Origin: Coniochaeta sp. PMI_546
Lineage: Eukaryota > Ascomycota > Sordariomycetes > Coniochaetales > Coniochaetaceae
Direction of reading: 5' to 3'
Assembly: GCA_021432605.1 (NCBI GenBank)
Contig: MU271146.1
Span: 1,488,001 to 1,552,000 of the forward strand
DNA: 64,000 bases
The notes under the pieces are model-generated. The model was not told the origin of the DNA. It made no database searches and worked only from the letters and a program-made list of their open reading frames with translations. Positions 23,009 to 31,908 of the stretch are shown here, piece by piece (positions within the stretch are counted from its first letter, which is position 1; every line of letters starts with the position of its first letter). Made by a program: the position numbers and the translations under genes.

Positions 23009-23556
23009 ATGTTCGGCTTTGGTATGTGATAACCCATCAGAAACCGCCGTGTCCTCACCATTGGTATCCCTAGAATCTGCAGCAGACCCTAGCTAACCAC
23101 GAGTCACTCCAGACGACGGACGGCAAGCTCGCGACGAGGTGTACAACGGCGAGCCGGAGCGGGAGGGCAAGCTGTCGCACGAGCTCCTGGGCGGCGCCGC
23201 CGCCTTCGAGGCGATGCACCTGTTCGAGAACCAGCAGCGCGAGAAGGGCGAGGCCGTCAACCACGGCTTCGCCAAGGAGATGATCGCCGCCTTTGCCGGC
23301 GCCGAGGTCGACAAGCTAGCCGAGACCAAGGGGCTCGACTTCGTCGACCGCGAGAAGGCCAAGCATCATGCCAAGCAGAACGCCGAGAGGCTGTACGACC
23401 AGCAGTACGGCGACTTGGACCAGTATGACCCGTAAGTAGAACATCCGTGGACAAGGACTCAATTTGAGGTTCCTTCCCCCCCCTTTCACCTAAGAGCATG
23501 TGGCTGAATTTTGGAATAGGAACGCTCGTGATGCCCATCCCAACCTGCAGTACTAG
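23009..23556 (+). CDS. CipC-like stress/antibiotic-response protein
   Basis: Exons 23009-23021, 23113-23431 and 23520-23556, 122 aa. CipC was described as a concanamycin-induced protein in Aspergillus; its biochemical role is unknown. The family pattern is clear: MFGF, then DD..QARDEVYNGEPEREGK, LSHELLGGAAAFEAMHLFE, a HGFAKEMIAAFAGAEVDKLA helix, DREKAKHHAKQNAERLYDQQ and a Tyr/Asp-rich end, closing with NARDAHPNLQY from the third exon. The first coding exon is only 13 nt. Exon 2 ends almost every codon in G or C, far more than neighbouring genes, which suggests high expression. Introns are 91 and 88 nt; the first has a GCTAAC branch. It converges on the WW-protein gene. Confidence 0.88.
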
Positions 23557-23924
23557 ATGATTATTCACGGGAGGGTTGTGATTTACAGTCAAGTGGTCAT
23601 GTCTAAACACGCCATCGGTGAACTAGAATTATAACCAGATAGCGAATCTAAGCTGAACACATGTCAAACACCAAAACATCTTGAGCCAGTTCCAGTGACT
23701 AGGTAATGGCAATCGTGCAACACATATGCTCCTCATCTATCTGACGCGCGTTAAGCCAACGGTGGTATCAATCTACAGTTCGCTATCAAACAAGAAAATT
23801 GGTATCAATGGTACTCACGACATTACATGGAGCCTTCCAACTGTGTGGAAAAGGGAAATTACCAACAAAAAGTGTGGCCGGTAGCTCCTCAGACATATAA
23901 CTCCCTCCTGCCACGATCTGGGTT
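23557..23924. terminator. Shared 3' region of two convergent genes
   Basis: 368 bp between the CipC-like gene (+) and the WW-protein gene (-). AT-rich, no coding frame. It presumably contains both polyadenylation regions. Confidence 0.4.
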
Positions 23925-26900
23925 TCAATAATCCTCGGAATCATCTCCCCACCCAGCACCGTCATAGCCACCGTCGTTCCCCCATGCACTCGAGGATTCT
24001 TGCGAGACCTCCGTTTCGCCGTATGCCTCTTCTTGAACATAACTCGTATCCTCGACATAGGTTGTGTCCTGATTATAGGTAGTGTCCTGGTTATAGGTGG
24101 TGTCCTGATTATAGGTGGTGTCCTGGTTATAGGTGGTGTCCTGATTGTAGGTAGTGTCCTGATTGTAGGTCGTATCCTGATTATAAGTCGTATCCTGCAC
24201 GTAGTTCGTATCCTGCTGGACATATGTATTCTCCACATACGTCGTATTATTGACGACACTGTTATTCTCCGTCGAGGCCTGTCCCGTTGTCATACCGCCA
24301 CCAGCAGCGTTGACATCCGTGTCGATGTTAACATTCACATTGACATCCGAGTAATACTCCGTTTGTGGAGCCGGGGCGTACCCGTACCCCGGCGCCGAAT
24401 CCCCAATCAGGATATTGACGTTTGTGTTATCTCCGCCTTGCTGCTGTTGTTGACGCTGCTGCGGCGGCCCGGCGTTATACCCCTGCGGCGGTGGTCGTCC
24501 TTGTGGGCCTTGGGGGCGGTTGAGCACTGCGTTTAGAATCTGGATCCCTACGTCGACTTGTTGTGCCTGTTGAGACTGGGGGGGAGGACCTCCGGGACCG
24601 GCGGGCGGCCGTTGGAGGACTTGGCCAGGTGGACGTTGCTGTTGCTGCCCTGGTGGCATTTGTTGTTGTGGGGGACGCATTGGTTGCCCTTGCTGCGGTT
24701 GTGGTCGGGGCTGAGGTTGGCTTTGCGGTTGTGGTTGGCCGAGACCTATCTGTACCTGACCTTGCATCTGGACCTGAGCATGCGACTGCGCCTGACCCTG
24801 CATTTGCGCCGGAGCGGTCTGAACATGTGCAAGGGGTGGCCGCTGTTGTTGCTGCTGCTGCTGCTGTTGCAACGGAGGTCGCTGTTGGCCCTGCCCCTGC
24901 CCCTGTGCTTGCAATTGACCCTGCTGGGGTGGCGGCTTCTGGCCTTGCGGCTGAGTGGTACTAGGCCTTGTTGTGTCGAATATATTGCCCCCGATCTTTG
25001 CGCCGGCAGCAGCGTTGACACCGAGAGACTCGGCAACGAAGGCGCCGCCAATCGCAAAGCCTGTCTTCTTCACCGCATCCTTCTTGAAGAAGTTTGACGC
25101 CTTGCCGAGCCAGTCCTTTTTACCGCTTGTCGGTGTCTCCGCGGAGCCCATGGTCGGCTGCTGCTGCTGCTGCTGCTGGATGATTTGCGCATTTGTCTGC
25201 AACGTCAGAGGCGCTGAGATATTGATTTGCTGCTGGTTCTGATAGACTGCCTGGTTGTTTTGCTGCGCGCTAACGGTGGTTTGTGGTGCCAACTGGGGCT
25301 GATTAGAAACTGGCGGCCGCTGCTGGACTTGGGCATGGTTCTGAACTTGTTGTTGCTGCAATCCATGTGTCTGTTGTGGCTGGGTGGTCTGAGAATGCTG
25401 CACATTGTTTGGCTGTCCTTGCAGACCCTGAGGTTGAGGCTGCGACATGCCATGCACCGGGTTCTGTACCTGCTGCGGCGGCTGACCAGGGGTCCCGATC
25501 TGTACGGGTTGTTGCATCTGAGGAGTGGCAGGATTTATCTTGACAGGGGAAACGAACGACTGCTGTTGCTGCTGTTGCTGCTGCTGATGGGCCATGTGCG
25601 CTTGTGCGGCTTGCACGGGGGCTTGCTGCTGACCAGCCTGTTGACCAGGATGCTGTTGCTGCTGGCCAGGATGCAGTTGCTGCTGACCTGGATGCTGTTG
25701 CTGGCCAGGATGCTGTTGCTGGCCAGGATGCTGTTGCTGCTGACCTGGATGCTGTTGCTGGCCAGGATGCTGTTGCTGCTGACCTGGATGCTGTTGCTGG
25801 CCAGGGTGCTGTTGTTGACTAAAATGTTGTTGAGCGGGATGCTGTGAGCCTTGCTGCTGGGGTTGCCCCTGCTGTTGCTGCGCCTGGAGACCTTGCCCAG
25901 AACTTTGTTGTCCAAATTGTTGTTGTTGTCCAAGTGGTTGCTGGTGGCCCGGATGGGGCTGTTGACCTGCAAGATGCATAGGCATAGGGTGACCTGGAGT
26001 GGGCATTGAGTTCATGTGCGACAGACCAGGCTTTCCAGGCTGCTGCCCCTGATGCTGCTGCAGACCTGAAGGTTGCTGTCCTGGATGTTGTTGAACGTAC
26101 TGCTGTCCATTCTGCGGTATAGACGGCTGCTGTCCCAGAGGAGGCATGGAGTTCACATGTGGCAGATGCGGCAAGTGTGGCTTTCCGGGTTGCGGCTGTG
26201 TTGGCTGCTGTCCCTGCTGTTGAAGTTGGGCACTTGTCGGCTGGTTTGGGTGTTGCTGTGGCCCTTGAGGAATACCATGCACAGGTTGCTGCCCTTGTAT
26301 GTTCGGGTTTACGGGCTGCGGAGCGCCGATTATCTGATTGAAAGGTCCTTGTGAATGCTGAGGTTGTAGCTGGGGCTGCACCGGCTGGTTGGGATGTGGT
26401 TGTACCGGCGGCTTCTGCTGCTGAGGTTGCATAGTCTGCGCTTGCATCCCATTTTGGACAAAACCAGGCTGCGATATTCCCTGCGGATGACCCGGAGGTA
26501 ACATTTGACCTTGGGGCTGTCCCTGAGGCTGTCCCTGAGGCGGTATTCCCTGGTGATGACCGGGTGGTATCATCTGTCCTGGAATAGGCGGCGGTAGAGC
26601 ACCGGTAGATTGACCTTGAATGTGTATTGGCTGCGGCTGCCCTTGTTGCATCATCTGCCCCGGGTTCATCTGCCCCGGATTCATCTGCGGTGGCCCTATG
26701 CTGACCGGCATTGGCGCTCCGGGTGGCCGCGGCGGTCCAGCAATCTGGCCTCCTGGCATCGCACCACCAGGAAGCGGTCCGGCTTGCGTGAGCATCCCGG
26801 GTTGGCCGGTCGGAGGCCGTGCCATGCCAGGCTGCGGCTGTGGTCCGCCGACAAGCACATATCCCGGAGGTAAAGGTTTGTTAGGGTCAACGAGAATCGC

Positions 26901-29900
26901 TCCCGGCGGTGGCGGCCCGAGCGGCAAGTGATGCATTTGTCCCGGTGCTTGAGGTGCTTGGGGCACTGGACCATTAGGTGTCTGATACATGTGCTGCTGC
27001 AGCAAGCCCGGTGCCAAGGAGCCGGGAACTCCGGTTTGCTGTGGTGGTTGGTGTTGCTGAGTTCCGGGGGAAGGCCCATATATCGTCTGGGGACGTTGGA
27101 AGGGGGTCTGCGCTTGTTGGGGAGAGCCGACACTACCCTGCAAGGAATGTTGGTTGCTTTGAATTGACACTTGCGACGGCGGCCGTTGCATATAAGGGTG
27201 CTGGGGCGCAGGGTTGATGCCGGTAGTTGACTGCGCACTGCCTTGAGTGCCTATCGATGCTTGTGAGGGGGGTCGCGGTCCAGAGTATAGTTGTTGTTGG
27301 AGCTGCTGCTGGTGCTGCTGGTTCTGCTGGTAGAGGTTCAATCCCTGAGGAATGCCACCAGAAGGGCCTGAGAAGGACTGGGGACGCTGTATTTGTGGCT
27401 GCATAGCAGATGTCGGTCCTTGAGCTTCGGGCATCCCTTGCCCGCTCGAAACAGAGGGTGGCCGGTGCATAGCTGGGCTTGAGGGTTTCTGCGGCGCAGC
27501 TGCTGGGCCTGTGTGCCCCGGAGGCGGCGTCGGACGACCACCGGACGGGCTGAATCCGAAACCTGAGGGTTCCCCTGACAGAGATGGACGATGCGGGTGT
27601 GCAGATGCGGGCGGTGTGCTCTGACTATGAGTACTTTGAGTGCTATGAGCGCTATGGGTGCTATGAACGCTCTGCGGTCGTGCAGTGCCATATGGCGACG
27701 CATCCTGGCCCGGATACTGGGGATGATGGAACCCGGTGGGTGTATCTGACATCGAAGGACGGTGTATAGACGCTGCCGATGAAGTGGTGGAGGCGTGCGG
27801 TACTTGTGTTCCATGTGAACTGTCTTGGCTCTCGCTGTTGCTCTGACCGGGCGGCCTGGTTGGGCCAGCCTGACCAGGGGAAGGCATTGATTGTCCCTGG
27901 TTCCCACCGGAAGGAGTTCCCGTGAACGACGGCCTATGCTGTGAGAAAGGAGTGGCCTGAGGGCTGCCAGGTAGAGTCATAGGTGACGGCGTCGTCGTAG
28001 AGACCGTGCCGCCGGAGAGTGACGAGATTTGCGATAAGTTACTGCCGCTTTGATGAAGCGAGATCGGGTAGGATGGACGATGAGTCGGTCTCGGGGTCCC
28101 TGGTCCAGGCTGCTGGGTTTGAACTGCCGCAGAAGGAGTTCCAACTTGAGGATGGCCGCCTATAGGCTGATTTGAGGGCGGCCGGTGAGCCAAAGCACCC
28201 GAATCTGTACTCGACAACGGCTGAGGACTGCCAATTTGCACTATAGTGTTCGTGCCACTTGTCGCCGCGGCTGTTGGGCCCTGTTCAGCAGCAGATATTT
28301 TGGCTGGCCTCGGTGGAGAAATTTGGGCTTGCGCCGATGTGGGAGGTTGGGAGGAGACATCAGCTCCAAGGCCCGTCGAGCTGGAAGAGATTGGGCCGGA
28401 GTGGGAAGCGACATTGACCTCATCGATGATCCCGAGCTGCTGTGTGGTCGGGCTCGGTGGGGAAGGGTTAGTCTGGACCGGTTTGGAGGCAGCTGGTTGC
28501 GGAGTCGAAGATTGTACCGGAGCATCCAGTTTGCTGTACGGAACCTGACTCTGCGGCTTAGGAGCTAGAGGCGTCCCTTGGTGGCCTTGTAGTCGTCCTT
28601 GTTCTTGCATCTGGTCAGTCTTTACACTCGCCTGAGGTCTCTGACCGCTTGGCCTCGAATTGGAGAGGTCGGGACTCGCAAAGTTCGCCGACATCACCGG
28701 TACATCTACAGACTGGACGCTGGCTCCGTGGGGTTGTATGGGTTCTGCCTTGGGTGGAGGCTTGTGACCCTCTACTTGGACCGGAGCAGGCGGTTGAGGA
28801 TCGGGGCGCGATGACTTCCTACCAAGACTAAGCGGCGGTGGCGCGTGCGGCGATTCTGGGTTGAACCCTGTGCTACCAGCTGTGACATTGTCTTCGACAT
28901 GCAGTATCGTCTCCTGAATGTGCGCCTCGACCTCCGCTACGCCGAGTGGCCTAGGGCCGTGTCCAGATAATACAGCGTCATGGCCATTGGGGTTGACGCT
29001 ATGACCTGCTGGGTGTTGCTGCTGTTGCTGCTGCTGCAGAATCGGCGCCGTACCAGTTTGTCGGGGCATCTGCGGGCGTGGGCCTCCCATGAACGGTAGA
29101 GAAGGCAGGTCAACCGGAAGTGTATCACTCCTCATCAACCCGAGACGTGGCTCTTCGTCGCGTTTGGGTTTTGTCTCATGGTTTGTGGGTGGAGCGGACT
29201 GCGAAGGAGGAGGCATTGCTTGGAACTGTTGACTTGGGGGAGACTGTGGTCGCTGGCTTGTCGGAGCATTTGCACTTCCCCCATGCGGTGAATGAGGACG
29301 GTAAGCACTAAAATCTTGGGATTGCTGCGCCGGCGCGAAAGATGATGCCGACGGCTGGGCTGATGATCGTCCCGGAGCTGGTTTGAGAACTGATGGGTGG
29401 TGGTCTAGTCTGGAATCCCCTGCTTGCCCAGCTTCCACAGTCTGGCGACCAGCCGGCCCAGAAATACTCTCGTGCCGCGCACCAGAGCCAGGCATGAGGG
29501 GGTGAAGTACCTGTGTGTGTTCTTGGGACACAGTGCTGTGCGCAGGTGCTTTGTTCGGTGGCTGATGCGGTTGCAAAGCAGAAGGGACGTTGGCAGGGTC
29601 TAGTTTCAACCCTGAGGAGCCACTAACAGATAGCCTGCTACCGGGCAGACCAAGCTCTGTCTCCTGGTTCTGAGTGATACTGTGGCCACCAGATGCACCA
29701 GACATACTAGATATTCGGCTGGTCCCATCGCCGGTTGCGCCGTGTTGCCCCGGCACAAAGGCGTGATATGTGCCAGGTTGACCAGTGCCCACACTACCGT
29801 TACTCGTTATCTGTGGTGGTTGAGCTATCCCATTGACCGCAATATGCGAATTTACCTGTCCACCTGATGTATGTTGAATCTGAGGTTGCTGTATGTGTTG

Positions 29901-30974
29901 CGCAGACGTCTGCTGAGAATGAGGGTGTTGTTCCTGAGAAGGATGTTGGGGTTGCTGCTGCTGCTGCTGCTGTTCCTCTCCATGACCATATGGTGCGACA
30001 TGCTGGCCATGCCCCATCAACACCTTCTGCTCATTCTGCGCACCTCCGCCATGGTGTTCGACCGGACTTCTGTCCACAGGCAGCTCTACAGGTGCGATGT
30101 CGAAGGTACCATTCCCGAACGACATGGGCCCGCCCATCATGTTTCCGCTTGGTAACTCGACTGCAGGGGGATGGGTTTCCTCTCGGCACTGGACGGTAAG
30201 ATCGCTGTACAGTTCCGCCATATAGCCGACGGGAGAGAAAGTCGGCTGTATGGGACGACTATCCAGCATCTGCACCTCCACGGATGAGGCTGAGTAGGCG
30301 GCGACCTGAGCTCCGTACTGTGGTGCGGCCAAAGCGCCGGCATCGACTCCAGATATCGGTGGGGCCACCTGGGCCTCGACCACAACAGGTCGCGACATGT
30401 TCTGGTTTGTCATTACTGGTGTATTTGCCAAAGTCATGGGCTGGCTGTTGGGAACCTGCGGCGTGCCCTGCGAGCTGGCCATAGGCGAGATATTGAATCG
30501 CTCGGCATGCGTGGCTGTGGTTATCGGGGGAGACTGTCCCGCTCTTTGATCCTCGGCCGTCCCAGCCGGTCTGCTGCTCGATGTATCGCCAGGGCCATAC
30601 TCTTCGTCTTGCTCTGGACTTATATCATTGTAGCTCCCGGGGCCAAGATACATGAAACTATCGGGCTGGAACCACGACCCGCCACCACCAGCCTCGTCCG
30701 ACTCGAAGAGTGTTGCGCCCGAAGTCCCATTATTTCTTTGGCCCCTTGCTCTTAAGCTATTCTCGCCGGTGGTGCTCCTTCTCTTGACCTGGTGCTGGCT
30801 CTCGAGCTTTTCCTCTGGCGCAAGAGTTGGTGGCGGGGAGAAGGCGTCGAAGAACTCGGGAAATTCGTCGCCGGGCTTTGGGAAGTGGTATTGAACAACG
30901 CCAGACGGCTTGTAGCGGTAGAACCAGCGGTGTCCGTCATAGTCAGACTCCCAGCCCTCAGGGAGCGAGGCCAT
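23925..30974 (-). CDS. Giant Q/P/G-rich protein with N-terminal WW-like domain
   Basis: One uninterrupted exon of 2350 codons, 2349 aa. Residues 4-34 form a WW-like domain (LPEGWE, then WFYRY, then FPKP); W8 is present but the second signature Trp is Phe31, so peptide binding is uncertain. Most of the remainder is disordered and extremely rich in Gln, Pro, Gly, Ser and His, with several polyQ tracts. A tandem QQHPGQQ block covers about residues 1720-1778. The most ordered island is about 1948-2004 (KKDWLGKASNFFKKDAVKK, then GFAIGGAFVAESLGVNAAAG). The last 170 residues alternate Val/Ile with Asn/Asp (NTNVNILIGDS, DVNVNVNIDTDVN) and then carry seven YNQDTT repeats. The ATG at 30974 opens the WW domain directly. 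I do not know its function; a scaffold or phase-separating protein is a guess. Confidence 0.8.
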   Translation of the reverse strand: MASLPEGWESDYDGHRWFYRYKPSGVVQYHFPKPGDEFPEFFDAFSPPPTLAPEEKLESQHQVKRRSTTGENSLRARGQRNNGTSGATLFESDEAGGGGSWFQPDSFMYLGPGSYNDISPEQDEEYGPGDTSSSRPAGTAEDQRAGQSPPITTATHAERFNISPMASSQGTPQVPNSQPMTLANTPVMTNQNMSRPVVVEAQVAPPISGVDAGALAAPQYGAQVAAYSASSVEVQMLDSRPIQPTFSPVGYMAELYSDLTVQCREETHPPAVELPSGNMMGGPMSFGNGTFDIAPVELPVDRSPVEHHGGGAQNEQKVLMGHGQHVAPYGHGEEQQQQQQQPQHPSQEQHPHSQQTSAQHIQQPQIQHTSGGQVNSHIAVNGIAQPPQITSNGSVGTGQPGTYHAFVPGQHGATGDGTSRISSMSGASGGHSITQNQETELGLPGSRLSVSGSSGLKLDPANVPSALQPHQPPNKAPAHSTVSQEHTQVLHPLMPGSGARHESISGPAGRQTVEAGQAGDSRLDHHPSVLKPAPGRSSAQPSASSFAPAQQSQDFSAYRPHSPHGGSANAPTSQRPQSPPSQQFQAMPPPSQSAPPTNHETKPKRDEEPRLGLMRSDTLPVDLPSLPFMGGPRPQMPRQTGTAPILQQQQQQQHPAGHSVNPNGHDAVLSGHGPRPLGVAEVEAHIQETILHVEDNVTAGSTGFNPESPHAPPPLSLGRKSSRPDPQPPAPVQVEGHKPPPKAEPIQPHGASVQSVDVPVMSANFASPDLSNSRPSGQRPQASVKTDQMQEQGRLQGHQGTPLAPKPQSQVPYSKLDAPVQSSTPQPAASKPVQTNPSPPSPTTQQLGIIDEVNVASHSGPISSSSTGLGADVSSQPPTSAQAQISPPRPAKISAAEQGPTAAATSGTNTIVQIGSPQPLSSTDSGALAHRPPSNQPIGGHPQVGTPSAAVQTQQPGPGTPRPTHRPSYPISLHQSGSNLSQISSLSGGTVSTTTPSPMTLPGSPQATPFSQHRPSFTGTPSGGNQGQSMPSPGQAGPTRPPGQSNSESQDSSHGTQVPHASTTSSAASIHRPSMSDTPTGFHHPQYPGQDASPYGTARPQSVHSTHSAHSTQSTHSQSTPPASAHPHRPSLSGEPSGFGFSPSGGRPTPPPGHTGPAAAPQKPSSPAMHRPPSVSSGQGMPEAQGPTSAMQPQIQRPQSFSGPSGGIPQGLNLYQQNQQHQQQLQQQLYSGPRPPSQASIGTQGSAQSTTGINPAPQHPYMQRPPSQVSIQSNQHSLQGSVGSPQQAQTPFQRPQTIYGPSPGTQQHQPPQQTGVPGSLAPGLLQQHMYQTPNGPVPQAPQAPGQMHHLPLGPPPPGAILVDPNKPLPPGYVLVGGPQPQPGMARPPTGQPGMLTQAGPLPGGAMPGGQIAGPPRPPGAPMPVSIGPPQMNPGQMNPGQMMQQGQPQPIHIQGQSTGALPPPIPGQMIPPGHHQGIPPQGQPQGQPQGQMLPPGHPQGISQPGFVQNGMQAQTMQPQQQKPPVQPHPNQPVQPQLQPQHSQGPFNQIIGAPQPVNPNIQGQQPVHGIPQGPQQHPNQPTSAQLQQQGQQPTQPQPGKPHLPHLPHVNSMPPLGQQPSIPQNGQQYVQQHPGQQPSGLQQHQGQQPGKPGLSHMNSMPTPGHPMPMHLAGQQPHPGHQQPLGQQQQFGQQSSGQGLQAQQQQGQPQQQGSQHPAQQHFSQQQHPGQQQHPGQQQQHPGQQQHPGQQQQHPGQQQHPGQQQHPGQQQLHPGQQQQHPGQQAGQQQAPVQAAQAHMAHQQQQQQQQQSFVSPVKINPATPQMQQPVQIGTPGQPPQQVQNPVHGMSQPQPQGLQGQPNNVQHSQTTQPQQTHGLQQQQVQNHAQVQQRPPVSNQPQLAPQTTVSAQQNNQAVYQNQQQINISAPLTLQTNAQIIQQQQQQQPTMGSAETPTSGKKDWLGKASNFFKKDAVKKTGFAIGGAFVAESLGVNAAAGAKIGGNIFDTTRPSTTQPQGQKPPPQQGQLQAQGQGQGQQRPPLQQQQQQQQQRPPLAHVQTAPAQMQGQAQSHAQVQMQGQVQIGLGQPQPQSQPQPRPQPQQGQPMRPPQQQMPPGQQQQRPPGQVLQRPPAGPGGPPPQSQQAQQVDVGIQILNAVLNRPQGPQGRPPPQGYNAGPPQQRQQQQQGGDNTNVNILIGDSAPGYGYAPAPQTEYYSDVNVNVNIDTDVNAAGGGMTTGQASTENNSVVNNTTYVENTYVQQDTNYVQDTTYNQDTTYNQDTTYNQDTTYNQDTTYNQDTTYNQDTTYNQDTTYVEDTSYVQEEAYGETEVSQESSSAWGNDGGYDGAGWGDDSEDY
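24064..24196 (-). repeat. 18-bp coding minisatellite, seven YNQDTT units
   Basis: Seven 18-bp units in register with the reading frame encode YNQDTT in the C-terminal tail of the WW protein. Units differ at synonymous positions (AAT/AAC, TAT/TAC), so the array is not freshly homogenised. Flanking NYVQDTT and YVEDTSY are diverged copies. Confidence 0.85.
25640..25815 (-). repeat. Coding repeat of QQHPGQQ units
   Basis: About eight to ten 18-21 bp units encode QQHPGQQ or QQQHPGQQ. The units are very similar at DNA level (CTGGCCAGGATGCTGTTG and variants on the plus strand), so copy number probably varies between strains. Confidence 0.8.
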
Positions 30975-31908
30975 GGCCGGCGACAGGCCTAGCAGAGGGC
31001 TGCAATCGTGTATTATCGGTTCGTAAGGACGCTCGTCTCGTCTTGTCTATTAAACACAATGACTGAAAACCATCAATACGCTGTGGGACGTGCAGCAGCA
31101 GGAAAGAGAAGTCGGGATGGCTCACAGCCTCGCCTTGTCGGGGCCGTGTCGAGCTCAAAGCTCGGAGCTTTGGGCAGCAGCTTCCGATGTCTCAGCGGGG
31201 GATCTGTGAGACTTGAGAGCTGCAGGTGCCTCAGCTAGAAACTAGAGACCTCGCTGCTGAGGACATCATGATGCTGGCGAGGAGAGAAGGCTAATAATGC
31301 AACCGCAATAGCAAAAGCTACCGCCTTGCACGAAACACGGAAGAACTGATCAAACCACTGGCTTGATCAATTTAAACAAGCCGAGAGCCTAAGTCTAGAA
31401 CCCAAAGAAAAGGCACCAAGACAGGGTTCCCAGCAGCGCCAAACGCGACAGAAAAGGCCACTTGACTCGATCGAGCCAGCTGCGGCTGAGGGCAACCATT
31501 CCGTTGGTCGGCGACTGTGCACCCCAATAGTTAAGTAGCTCATTGTCAAGTCCAGGATCCCTTGTACACGTACAGCAGACAGATTGCCGTTGCAAACTCG
31601 AAGCATTCAAGAGCTCAATTTCATGGTAGAGACGAAGTTGAAAGCAACAAGCTTAGGATGGGAATCATCCATCGCGCGGTACCTGCTTGGTTATGGGATG
31701 CTACGGTAGGTAAGAACGCTTGACTGAAGCTCTCTCTACGGTATAACTGCATCAAAATATCCATGTATCCAATCAATGCACTTTTATGAATACAGTGATA
31801 TCAGGACATTCACCTGCCGAGGTCGCTTTCCACCATGCAATTCGAACACAGAACTTGCCGTAACAGATTCCAAGTTGTCTCATACAACACTGCACCTGCT
31901 CGCCATGT
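30975..31908. other. Intergenic: WW-protein promoter and lactate dehydrogenase 3' end
   Basis: 934 bp between two minus-strand genes. No coding frame is supported. Confidence 0.5.

Noticed and set aside
24555-25820. Several plus-strand frames of 130-206 codons, Leu- or Ala-rich
   Set aside because: Reverse-strand shadows of the CAG-rich polyQ gene, which reads as poly-Leu/Ala on the other strand.
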